Part shown: positions 41,624 through 50,400 of the stretch, one piece after another | How positions within the stretch are numbered: the stretch's first letter is position 1 | Layout: each line of letters opens with the position of its first letter | NCBI RefSeq assembly: GCF_013141725.1 | Contig: NZ_WHNZ01000085.1 | Coordinates: forward strand, 62,001-126,000 | Direction of reading: 5' to 3' | Length of the DNA: 64,000 nucleotides | Source: Paenibacillus planticolens | GTDB lineage: Bacteria > Bacillota > Bacilli > Paenibacillales > NBRC-103111 | Program-made: the position numbers and the translations under genes | The notes under the pieces: generated by a model | The model's input: only the letters and a program-made list of their open reading frames with translations | Told to the model about the DNA's origin: nothing | The model's database searches: none

Positions 41624-43585
41624 TTATTTTCCAAAGAAGAACTGCTCACCGCTGAAGTTCGCGCCGATCGCGAAGCTCGTGTCATTCGGGATGTTATGCA
41701 GCTTCGCATTGACGATCAGAGGCTGCTTCACTTCCGAAATCGGAATGAAGTAGTACACTTGGTCCTTCATCACTTGTTTAATTTCAGCCACTTTCTTCTT
41801 CGCATCTTCCGGATTGGCAGCTGCGGCATCGTTGATCATTTTGTACAGATTCTTCACGTCCGCTGGCGGCTCTTGGCCGTTCTTACCGCCTGAAGTACGC
41901 CAGAGATCCCATTGAGCTCCCCAGTATTGTGTGCCCCAATCGCCCATATACCAGAGCGGTGTATGCGTCCAAATCATCGTAGCTTGAATCTCATTGTTCG
42001 TATTCCGCGTCGTCCAAAGCGTCTGATCGATCGTTTTCATCGTCACGTTCAAACCGAGCTGCTTCCACATCTCTACGATCAATTGCGTTAACGGTACGAT
42101 ATCCGGCGCTTGCGCTCCGACTTCGAACGGAATTGTAAACACTTTGCCATCCGGTCCGAGGCGCTTGCCGTCAGCCCCTTTGGCGAGGCCCATCTCATCC
42201 AGCAGTTTGTTCGCCTGTGCGACATCGAATGTCGGATCTTCAATGCTGCCCGGCTTCGCGAAGCCATAGTAGATCGTGTCGATGATCTCTTTGCGGTTCA
42301 GCGCCAGATTAAGCGCCTTGCGGAAGCGTGCATCCTGAACGACTTTTTGCCAGTTCGGATCGTTGAACGTTTGATTTAAGAAAATATCGGTTGGCGTTAC
42401 GTGCATGTTGGCCAGCAATGCTTTGTAGCCGTTTTTCTCGTTTTCACGGTAAAGCGGCATTTTGATCAGAGCTGCTGACTCCCTGGAGAAGTCGACTTCA
42501 CCCGAAATTGTTTTCAAACCAACCATCTCAATATCCTGTACGAGCGTACTTTGAATGGTGTCGATATAAGGCAATTGATTGCCGGCAGTATCTACCTTGA
42601 AGTAATAAGGGTTGCGTTCATACGTAGTTAGCGTTTCCGTCGATTTGGTCATCATCCATGGATAAAGCACAGGGAAACCGACTGCCTTCTTATTCGCAAG
42701 TTCCCAGTTCGTGATATCTTTATCGTTGAAAAGATTGAACCATTCGCCAGGCTGGAAGCCGGCTTCCTTAATCAGAGGCTCGAGTTTTTCCTTCGGCGTG
42801 TATTTTTTGTGGAACTGTTTGAGGAAGTGCGCCGGACGAATAAGCTCTGTATAACCGCGCCAGCCTTGAATCGCGAAGCGGATCAAGATGCCTCCGTACG
42901 GACGGTCAAACACCAGCTTGAAGTTCAGATCGTCGATAACTTCCAGCTTCATTGGAGCCGCATCGGCCTCCCCGCCGCCACGCAGCCAAACCGGGAAGAT
43001 CGGCGTCAGCTCAGGATCATTTAAAATATCCTCAACCGTAAACCGGACGTCTTCCGTTGTAACCGGCTGGCCGTCGGACCATTTCAAACCTTTGCGCATC
43101 GAGAATGTGAACGTTTTTTGATCATCGCTGACTTTGTAGTCTTTCAGCACGTTGCCAGTGATCGTGTCACCTAAAATACCAGGCGTGTTCAACAGCGGTT
43201 CATTGCTCATAACGAAAACGTCAGCATCCCAGTTCGGCGCGGATGTAACCGTTCTCAAAACACCGCCGTACGTACCGATTTCATACTTCATTTGACTCTC
43301 CGGTATTTCATTCGTGAATTTATAATCGCTTGGCAAGCGATCTTTCACAGGCGGCAGCCCCTTTGATGCTAAAAACGGAGAATCCTTAAAGTCTGTCAAT
43401 TGCGCAGGCTGTCCGCCGCCACCGTCAGGTGCTTTTGTTGCTTCCGGCGCTTTCGTTGCTTGTACGGCAGCAGCCGTTGGCGCTGGTGTTGTCGATGCCG
43501 GACTATCTTGACACCCCCCAAGAACAAGCGTCAACATGAGTGCTGAAACCAGGAGTAAAATAATCGACTTCCTCCTTGACTTCAT
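41624..43585 (-). CDS. Opp/Dpp-class substrate-binding lipoprotein
   Basis: 653 residues. MKSRRKSIILLLVSALMLTLVLGGC is a lipoprotein signal with the lipid Cys at 25; a low-complexity linker (APTAAAVQATKAPEATKAPDGGGG) follows. The SBP_bac_5 fold is shown by FTFSMRKGLKWSDGQPVTTEDVRFTVEDILND, FKLVFDRPYGGILIRFA and ARFRKALNLALNRKEIIDTIYYG. At over 600 residues it is larger than typical peptide receptors (about 540), more like those reported for oligosaccharides. ATG at 43585 follows GGAGGG. It is the first gene of the 43.6-26.1 kb operon. Confidence 0.88.
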   Translation of the reverse strand: MKSRRKSIILLLVSALMLTLVLGGCQDSPASTTPAPTAAAVQATKAPEATKAPDGGGGQPAQLTDFKDSPFLASKGLPPVKDRLPSDYKFTNEIPESQMKYEIGTYGGVLRTVTSAPNWDADVFVMSNEPLLNTPGILGDTITGNVLKDYKVSDDQKTFTFSMRKGLKWSDGQPVTTEDVRFTVEDILNDPELTPIFPVWLRGGGEADAAPMKLEVIDDLNFKLVFDRPYGGILIRFAIQGWRGYTELIRPAHFLKQFHKKYTPKEKLEPLIKEAGFQPGEWFNLFNDKDITNWELANKKAVGFPVLYPWMMTKSTETLTTYERNPYYFKVDTAGNQLPYIDTIQSTLVQDIEMVGLKTISGEVDFSRESAALIKMPLYRENEKNGYKALLANMHVTPTDIFLNQTFNDPNWQKVVQDARFRKALNLALNRKEIIDTIYYGFAKPGSIEDPTFDVAQANKLLDEMGLAKGADGKRLGPDGKVFTIPFEVGAQAPDIVPLTQLIVEMWKQLGLNVTMKTIDQTLWTTRNTNNEIQATMIWTHTPLWYMGDWGTQYWGAQWDLWRTSGGKNGQEPPADVKNLYKMINDAAAANPEDAKKKVAEIKQVMKDQVYYFIPISEVKQPLIVNAKLHNIPNDTSFAIGANFSGEQFFFGK

Positions 43586-43951
43586 TTGCAACCCTCCGAT
43601 TTCCTAAAATGTTTTTGAGTTTGTGGACTCATCCTCATTCTTATGGGGAATGTACCAATTTATCAACTTAATTATCTGAAAATTCGATATGTTCACTAAA
43701 CTCACTACTCATCGTTAAGATCCGACAAGATAAGACCGAATCGGCTGTTCATGCATAAAATGTAATCGCTACCAAGAGGCACTCGACATCGTTTGCGGCC
43801 ATGAAAATATGATATCTGCTGTCTCGAAGTGCAGACAATTTGCAGCGGAATGCCTGACTCACAGGATGCGTCAAACAAACGTAAAGAAAGTCCCACAAAG
43901 TCACAAACCGCAGGTGGGGTGATTTTTGGTTTTGGGCAAGGTTTTGAGGGC

Positions 43952-44064
43952 TTGTGCGGGGGGCGGACTAGTGCGATGTGATGTTGGGGGCGGACTGTTT
44001 AGTCTAGTGCGAATTGGTGCTGGGAGCGAGGGTTCGAGCAAGTGTGAAGTGATGCTTGGGGCGG
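43952..44064. repeat. G-rich imperfect direct repeats (period about 35 bp)
   Basis: Three 24-bp copies of AGTGYGAWKTGRTGYTKGGRGCGR start at 43970, 44006 and 44041; a partial copy GTGCGGGGGGCGG sits at 43954. The plus strand carries many runs of four to six Gs, enough to allow G-quadruplex formation. Confidence 0.6.
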
Positions 44065-44065
44065 G

Positions 44066-44253
44066 TTCATTGGATGAATTCCAATGAAACAACCGATTTG
44101 AGGGAGTGATTTACCATTTCATTGGATGATTTCCAATGAGATAGTTGAAAATGGCCGAAATTAAGCTGAATATTTAGGTCTCACTGGATTTCGTCCAATG
44201 AAACGAACAATTTTAGCTGTAAATCGGGCTTTATATTGGATTTCATCCAACGA
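44066..44253. repeat. Four tandem small hairpins, TCATTGGA-(5)-TCCAATGA type
   Basis: Units at 44066-44088 (TTCATTGGATGAATTCCAAT plus GAA), 44118-44140, 44179-44203 and 44233-44253. Each has 7-9 bp arms around a 5-base loop, spaced 52-61 bp. The third and fourth carry changed bases in one arm, so the array is decaying from one end. Confidence 0.75.
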
Positions 44254-44421
44254 GGGCTCGGCACTGGGTCTCCCACTAGTCAATAATCTCTCATAAAGTG
44301 CTCTCCCCAACTGATCTTTCTACGCAAATGTGTGCTTCTAGCTCCCAACCGATCGCTTAGCACTGAAAACTAGCTTATCCTTCACGGGATTTCCTGAATC
44401 CCGCCCCATCGCAGCTAACTC

Positions 44422-44451
44422 AAAAAGCCCGCTCCAGAAACGGAGCAGGCT
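44422..44451 (-). terminator. Terminator after the AraC gene at 44520
   Basis: On the minus strand AGCCTGCTCC-GTTTCT-GGAGCGGGCT, then TTTTT. One mismatch in the stem. Confidence 0.85.
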
Positions 44452-44519
44452 ATCCACCAAAGAACCGTGCCTCCACGGTGCCTATTCATCCTATTCACAT
44501 CTATTCCCCAAGCTCATCT

Positions 44520-45380
44520 TCACATCTGCTTTCTAAGCTGCTGAGGCGTCATGCCCAAGGATTGCTTAAACAGCCGGAAAAACTGCGTCTTGTCCTCATA
44601 ACCGACACTGCGTCCGATGGATTCGACAGAATCCTTCGTTTCCAGCAGCATTCGCTTCGCTTCCCGCAGCCTGACATCGTGAACGTATTCCGTGAAGGTG
44701 AACCCCAGGCACTCTTTGAACATTTTGCTCAAATAGTACGGGGAATAAAAACTTTCTCGCGCTAAGTCATTCAGCGTAATATGGCCCGCATAATGCTCCT
44801 CGATATAGGACAACAACTGAGGCAGCATGTGATAGGCCGTACGCAATTCCGAGTTATGCAAGTTTTCTTGCATCGATCTGAACATCCGCGTCAGTAAAAG
44901 CGTCGCGTAGCCATGAAGCATGGCCAGGTAGCCGCTCTTTTTCGCGCTGTACTCCGCATACATCGTTTCGAGCAGCTGCTCGACCTCAATCATGCTTTTT
45001 CCTCTGAAGGTGATATGCGGCGAAGGGTTGGCAAGCGAGTCCTTAAATTCCTGAAACAACTTGAGCGGGAGAAACTCGGAAGCGGTTTCAGTAGATTGCA
45101 GATGATTGTTCAGAAACTCTGTATCGAACAAAATATTCATATACTGCATATCCTTCTGAATTTCGAAAGCGTGCCGATCCCCGACATTCATAAACAAAAA
45201 ATCCCCGCGCTGTACGGCAAACGACTTCCCATTCACTTGCTGATAGCCGGCTCCCTGCCAAATATAGACCAATTCGATAAAATTGTGCGTGTGCTCCGGT
45301 TCATTCACCTGTTGATGAAGCTTGTAAAGCGCAATCTTCTCAGCCTGCTGGATAAAGTCAACGGATTGGTACATTTTCAT
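44520..45380 (-). CDS. AraC-family regulator with cupin sensor
   Basis: 286 residues. Cupin domain: NEPEHTHNFIELVYIWQGAGYQQVNGKSFAVQRGDFLFMNVGDRHAFEI. C-terminal helix-turn-helix pair: GHITLNDLARESFYSPYYLSKMFKECLGFTFTEYVHDVRLREAKRMLLETKDSVESIGRSVGYEDKTQFFRLFKQSLGMTPQQLRK. It closely follows the lyase/lactonase genes on the same strand and ends at its own terminator. A role in control of the polysaccharide locus is likely, but which promoter it binds is unknown. Confidence 0.87.
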   Translation of the reverse strand: MKMYQSVDFIQQAEKIALYKLHQQVNEPEHTHNFIELVYIWQGAGYQQVNGKSFAVQRGDFLFMNVGDRHAFEIQKDMQYMNILFDTEFLNNHLQSTETASEFLPLKLFQEFKDSLANPSPHITFRGKSMIEVEQLLETMYAEYSAKKSGYLAMLHGYATLLLTRMFRSMQENLHNSELRTAYHMLPQLLSYIEEHYAGHITLNDLARESFYSPYYLSKMFKECLGFTFTEYVHDVRLREAKRMLLETKDSVESIGRSVGYEDKTQFFRLFKQSLGMTPQQLRKQM

Positions 45381-45551
45381 CTGAACAACACTCCATTCAT
45401 AATGGTCATGTTAGCAGCTGTTTGTGTAAGTACCAGCCTCACCAGCATATCACATCACATTTGAATTCGTTAGATGAAGATGTGCTTAATTACAATGGTC
45501 CTAATAGCTTATTTTCATAGGGCGTACGTGTCGAATGGTCTTGCAACTCCC

Positions 45552-46364
45552 CTATTTGGCTTTCCCGTACAACAATGTCTCTCCAGGCTGAAAAATATGA
45601 AACTTCTGCCCCGGATGCTTCTGATACAGCCTGTCCACAAACGGCGAAATGCCTTCGCTGTTATTGGGATACAGATCAAAGTGAACGGGCACCACGGTAT
45701 CAAACCTGAGATAAGCCGCCAGATCCGCTGCTTCCATCGCGTTCATATTGCCAACGACGCCAAGTCTGTTGCGGAACATATCCCGGCCGTTAATCGGCAG
45801 AAAACCAACATCGATGGAGAAGCCCGACAGCGCTTCAACCAGTCCCTCCGTCAAAAGCGTATCGCCCGCATGATAAAGGCATAGGCCGTCCCATTGTAAC
45901 ACGTAGCCTAAATAATGATCCCAGCCCTCTTCATCCTGAACACGCGCTTCATGCCATGCCGGAATCGGATGAATACGCAGCTGGTCAGCAAACTGCCATG
46001 CTTCATGAACGCCAAGCGCCTGCAGCCGGTCAGGAGCAATGCCCAGAGCCTCCAGCGCTGGCAAACAAACTTTAGGAGCACCGAACCGGCAGCCGGGAGA
46101 TGCATCCGCGATGGTGCGCAGCGTGCCCGGATCCATATGATCCATATGATCGTGCGTACATAGAACAAGGTCCAAATCCGTCAATGTCTCAGGCTGCATC
46201 GGCGGTGCGTACCGTCTCGCCCAGAACCCTTCCGGGAATCCGGAAAGCTGGTCGACAGAATTTGTCAAATACGGATCGATCGCGATGGCCACGTCGTTTT
46301 TGCGCAAAATAACGCCAACTTGTCCGATATACTGAATCGTTAGTTGATTAGGCTCAAATAACAT
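45552..46364 (-). CDS. UlaG-like MBL-fold metallo-hydrolase
   Basis: 270 residues from ATG 46364 (MLFEPNQLTI), which follows AAGGAG; the frame to 46430 is too long. The metal-binding motif is H71-D-H73-M-D75-H76; further ligands lie in HAGDTLL and VPVHFD. It resembles L-ascorbate-6-phosphate lactonase (UlaG), a cytoplasmic sugar-lactone hydrolase, in length and motif spacing. It lies 4 bp downstream of the SMP-30 lactonase gene, so two different lactonases are made together. The substrate is unknown. Confidence 0.85.
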   Translation of the reverse strand: MLFEPNQLTIQYIGQVGVILRKNDVAIAIDPYLTNSVDQLSGFPEGFWARRYAPPMQPETLTDLDLVLCTHDHMDHMDPGTLRTIADASPGCRFGAPKVCLPALEALGIAPDRLQALGVHEAWQFADQLRIHPIPAWHEARVQDEEGWDHYLGYVLQWDGLCLYHAGDTLLTEGLVEALSGFSIDVGFLPINGRDMFRNRLGVVGNMNAMEAADLAAYLRFDTVVPVHFDLYPNNSEGISPFVDRLYQKHPGQKFHIFQPGETLLYGKAK

Positions 46365-46368
46365 AAAA

Positions 46369-47274
46369 TTACTCCTTCTTCTTAGTCGTATATGACGCAC
46401 CGAATGCATGCGTCTTCGTTCCTTTAACACCGGGCTTTACGGCAAAAATGCCCCCGGCATGCGGTTGATTCCCCGCTTGATCCGTCTCCAGCCCTTTTCG
46501 GGCCGTCGTTATATACAGGGTGTCTAACCCCTCCCCGCCAAAAATGCAAGAAGTCGCTTTCGCTGCAGGGACCTCAATGCTTTCCAGCTTGATGCCACTC
46601 CGGGGGTCCCAGCGCGACACCTGCCAACCATCCCAGTGGGCGATCCACAGCATGCCTTCCTCGTCGATCGTCATGCCGTCTGGAAACCCTTGTTCGCCGG
46701 CAAAATCGATCAACGTCCTGGAACGGCTGATTTCTCCTTTTTCAGCATCAAAATCGAAGGCCAGCACCAGCTTTTTCATTGAATCAATATAGTACATCTC
46801 TTTCTCGTCAAGGCTCCAGGCAATCCCATTGGATACTCCGACACCTTCGTAAACTTTGCGATAGCTATAGTCTGTTTCAAGCACATAGAGGGAGCCCGCA
46901 GCCTCTTTTTCGATAATTTCCATCGTTCCCGCCCAAAATCGGCCTTGTCCATCACATTTTCCATCGTTAAATCGGTTTGCCGGCAAATGTGCTTCAGGAT
47001 CAACGAGAGGCGTCAGCGTTCGCTGCCCCATGTGATAAGATTGAAAACCGGATTGTGTCGCGAGCACAACTTCATCATTCCCGGCACAAACAACTGCTCC
47101 TACGTATTCCCCAATAAGGAAGGATTCATTTTGACCTGTCTCCGGGTAAAACCTGCAAAACTTTTCACCTAAAATATCAACCCAATACAGCGCTTTCTGA
47201 TCCTCGTTCCAGCATGGACCTTCTCCCAAAATGGCTTTGGCGTCCAAGACAAGCTGCACGTTTTTTGAACCCAT
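46369..47274 (-). CDS. SMP-30/gluconolactonase-family lactonase
   Basis: 301 residues of the six-bladed SMP-30/LRE propeller. The divalent-metal ligands are in place: LGEGPCWNEDQKALYWVDI (Glu), RFNDGKCDGQGRFWAGTM (Asn), VSNGIAWSLDEKEMYYIDS (Asn), FPDGMTIDEEGMLWIAHW (Asp). Such enzymes open sugar-acid lactones made by dehydrogenases like Gfo/Idh/MocA. ATG follows GAGGAG. It lies downstream of the lyase gene's terminator, with its own leader. Confidence 0.9.
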   Translation of the reverse strand: MGSKNVQLVLDAKAILGEGPCWNEDQKALYWVDILGEKFCRFYPETGQNESFLIGEYVGAVVCAGNDEVVLATQSGFQSYHMGQRTLTPLVDPEAHLPANRFNDGKCDGQGRFWAGTMEIIEKEAAGSLYVLETDYSYRKVYEGVGVSNGIAWSLDEKEMYYIDSMKKLVLAFDFDAEKGEISRSRTLIDFAGEQGFPDGMTIDEEGMLWIAHWDGWQVSRWDPRSGIKLESIEVPAAKATSCIFGGEGLDTLYITTARKGLETDQAGNQPHAGGIFAVKPGVKGTKTHAFGASYTTKKKE

Positions 47275-47345
47275 TTGGTATCAACTCCTCTTCCTAATTG
47301 TAAATCGTCCTCTCGCCAATTGGAAGAAGCAGGAACGTCTTTCGG

Positions 47346-47401
47346 CAAAAAAAGAAAGGGCTTTCCCCCGGCCACATGCATGCCTTTTGGAAAGCCCCTT
47401 T
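47346..47401 (-). terminator. Terminator after the polysaccharide lyase gene
   Basis: On the minus strand AAAGGGGCTTTCC pairs with GGAAAGCCCTTT, followed by CTTTTTTT. It starts 8 bp past the stop codon at 47409. Confidence 0.85.
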
Positions 47402-47408
47402 CAGAAAA

Positions 47409-50400
47409 TTATGATTTTAAAAACGAGATGGCACTGAGCAAAAGCGCTGCAAAATCGGCATCGATTTTTTTGCCGGATTGAGCCCGAACATGCTGTTCCA
47501 GGGCATTCAGCTCATTTTTGACTCCTTGCTCATTCGCATGCTTCTGCAAAGCATCGGTCATCGACAGAAGGCTGTTATAAATACCGTGGTTCGTAATCCA
47601 ACCTTGTTGGTAACCATAGCGAATCGCTTCATCTAAATGCACGACATCCATGTGCACCTTCAGCACATAGGTCTCGGTCGTCTCATTCCCTGCTGCATCC
47701 TGTGCCTTCGCCAGCACCTGATGGTCGCCTATACGCAGCGAGAACGGTTTGAACGAATAAGGAAGGCTAACGCTGACACCGTCCAGTTTCAAAGAATTGG
47801 CGACTACCCCGCTTCCCTCATCGCTCATGTTGAAGCTTAGACTTCCGCTATCTGTCCAATAAACATTCAAGGAGACAGTAGGTGTGATGACAGGTCCCTT
47901 TGTATCGATTTTGACTTCAACGGTTTTGACCGCCTCTTGATTGCCGGCTTGATCGACGCTGTAGTAACGCAGCTGATGAACGCCATCCCCGGAAACCGTC
48001 ACCGTGCTGCCCTCAGTAAAGGTACCGTTATCCAAGCTGTATAGCGTTTTTTGCACGCCGCTGCCAGCGTCGCTTGCTGTCAATGTCACTGTCTGTGCCG
48101 TGCGCTGCCAACCGATTTTGGCATCATCTGTCGTTACAGGGGCTGCGACATCCTTTTTGAAAGTGATGATATGCGTCCTGCCGAAGGAATTGGCAACTTG
48201 AACGCCCAGCTTTAACGTCGGCGAAGTTTGCTGTACCGAGATCGTGTCGTCCCCGCTAACGAACGTTAACCCCGCCTTGCCTAGCTCAAGTGAAATCGCG
48301 CTTTGCGCTTGCGTTGGATCGGAGACGGCAATTTTCAGCTCTGTGTCTGATTCCTTGACCATGACAGAGGCCGGATTGTAGGCGGTGATACCTGCTGCTG
48401 AACCCGGGTTCCAGAAATTAGCTGCCGTAATTCCAAGCTGCTTCTCTTTCACTGCATGCACATCCACCGTATTGCTAACGATCTCAACATTCGGCGCGTG
48501 GCTGTAGGCTTCCGTTGCTGCGGCATCTTTATGAGGCAGCATGACATAGGCATACGATGCATTCGAAGTGGTTTGCCCGTGCTCGAACGCCAAGCTCACG
48601 TAATTTCGCGTAACCGGCATATCCGACTGACCGCTGTTAATCTCTTTCCAACTGCCGGTTCTTGCTTCGCGCAAGGCATACACGTTTGAAGACCCTGGGA
48701 AATAATAACCGATATCGGAACCCGGCACATTGCCGGCCAAATGAGCCCAGCTCACGTTGTTTACCGTTCCCGACCAGCCAAGAGCGCTCGATTGCACAGA
48801 GCCGTTGATCGTTAGCGCATTGTCTCCGGCATCATTCAGCTTACGATTATCGATGATCGTCTCAACGGGTGAAGTTCCTGCTGAGCTTTTGGAAATTCCT
48901 GCTCCTAAGGCAACGATTTCATCATCGAACATGAACCACGACTTCTTGCCCTGCAGATTGCTTCCCGTTACTTTATCCATTGAGAAATCCATGCCTGCCG
49001 CACCGTAAAGGCCATCGATGGAGGAGCCGCCGACCCAATTTTTCGAGTTCATATACGATGTCCACTCGCCCGGAGTCACGCCTTTGCCGGATTGATCCGT
49101 CGTTGTGCCCGGCAACCGGAAAGAGTCCACGGTAGGCCAGAAATCATTGCGGTACTGGGTAAGGTCTTGATCGTACAGAAAGGTCATCCCGATTCCCGTG
49201 TACCAGCCTTTCAAATTTTCGTTGTTTCCTTTTTCAAAAGCTGAAATCCGGTTCGAGAAAAGACTGAGTCCAAAGCCATAACCGTCACGCAAGTGAACGA
49301 CCCTGTCCATGCCTGCAAATACTTGATTGAGCTTCAATTCGCCTCTTGGTTGGATCGAAGGATTGTTCATCAGCTCTTTAATCAGCGTCAGTTCATAGAT
49401 CGGAAGCCCATCCATATAGTTGGCATACGTTGTATCCGTCAAAATCCATTCCTTCGCCATCCGCTTAATCGATAACGCGACATCCGCCGGCGCTCCTTCC
49501 GCTAAGCGCAGCAAGGTTGTAATCGTGCTTCTGGCGCTGCCCGTAGCTTGTCTGGAAATGCCTCTGCCGTTGACCATATCCATGTAAAGTCCTTTATAAA
49601 TCACGGGTTCGAACGTATCAGAAACCCATTTGTACACATTGTTGACGTTCGGATCCGTTACCGGCCACGGAGAACCGTTCAGCTCGTAAGTCATATCCGC
49701 CGCTCGGTTTAACCATACGGCACCATACCCCGCTGTGTATGCAATATTTGTATGCTGCACAAGCGAACCGTCCCTGTAAACACCGTCTCCGCTAGTGGTA
49801 TAGATGAATTCCGGACCGATGGCATCGCGCCCTTGCGTAATTTTGGCGCTGTTGTTGCCGATCACGCCGCGCATCGTAACAACCAGAGCTTTATCCAGCA
49901 AATTAGCGCCGGTTTCTACAACGTTATTGAGCGTTCGTTTTTTGGGATCAGGGACAAATCGATCGAGTGCTTTCATATGCTTCGTGATCTGTGTTGGCGT
50001 CAAGTACTCGTACATAAGCACGAGGATATCGTTCATAAGTTGCGGCGCACCGATCTCCCAATCCCACCAGTTGCCGTACTCGGTTTGGGATTCGTTGTAG
50101 CGGTTAGCGTTCAGCCAATCAAGCGTGCTTAAGATATCGCTCTTCAGAGCCGCATTGTGATATAAGCTTGAGCCCTTGTGCGAATAGGCGAGCGCCATTG
50201 TCCTCAACCGGCTGTACGCCGTCGTAACTTGCGCCGAATCCGTCGTGCTGGCAAGGTCATCCCAGACCAGTGTGCGGTTCGCCGATTTGTTGAGCGTATC
50301 CCATAAGCCGGTTCCATTTGCGCTCGTGACGCTGTCCGCGATTTTCGTCAGGTTGGCGGAAATGTCAGCATCGGAAGGATCGTAGCCGGTGCCGCCTGTC

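Larger units (their letters stand above)
43586..44519. other. Gene-free, repeat-rich spacer between the two catabolic loci
   Basis: 934 bp without a credible gene; the short frames (43705-43896, 43901-44092, minus) have no ribosome sites and the second just reads through G-rich repeats. Contents from left: leader and promoter region of the transport operon, G-rich direct repeats (43952-44064), four hairpin units (44066-44253), and the terminator of the AraC gene at 44422-44451. Confidence 0.7.

Noticed and set aside
44066..44253. CRISPR array
   Set aside because: Repeats are short palindromes of unequal sequence and spacing, with related rather than unique spacers, and there are no cas genes.
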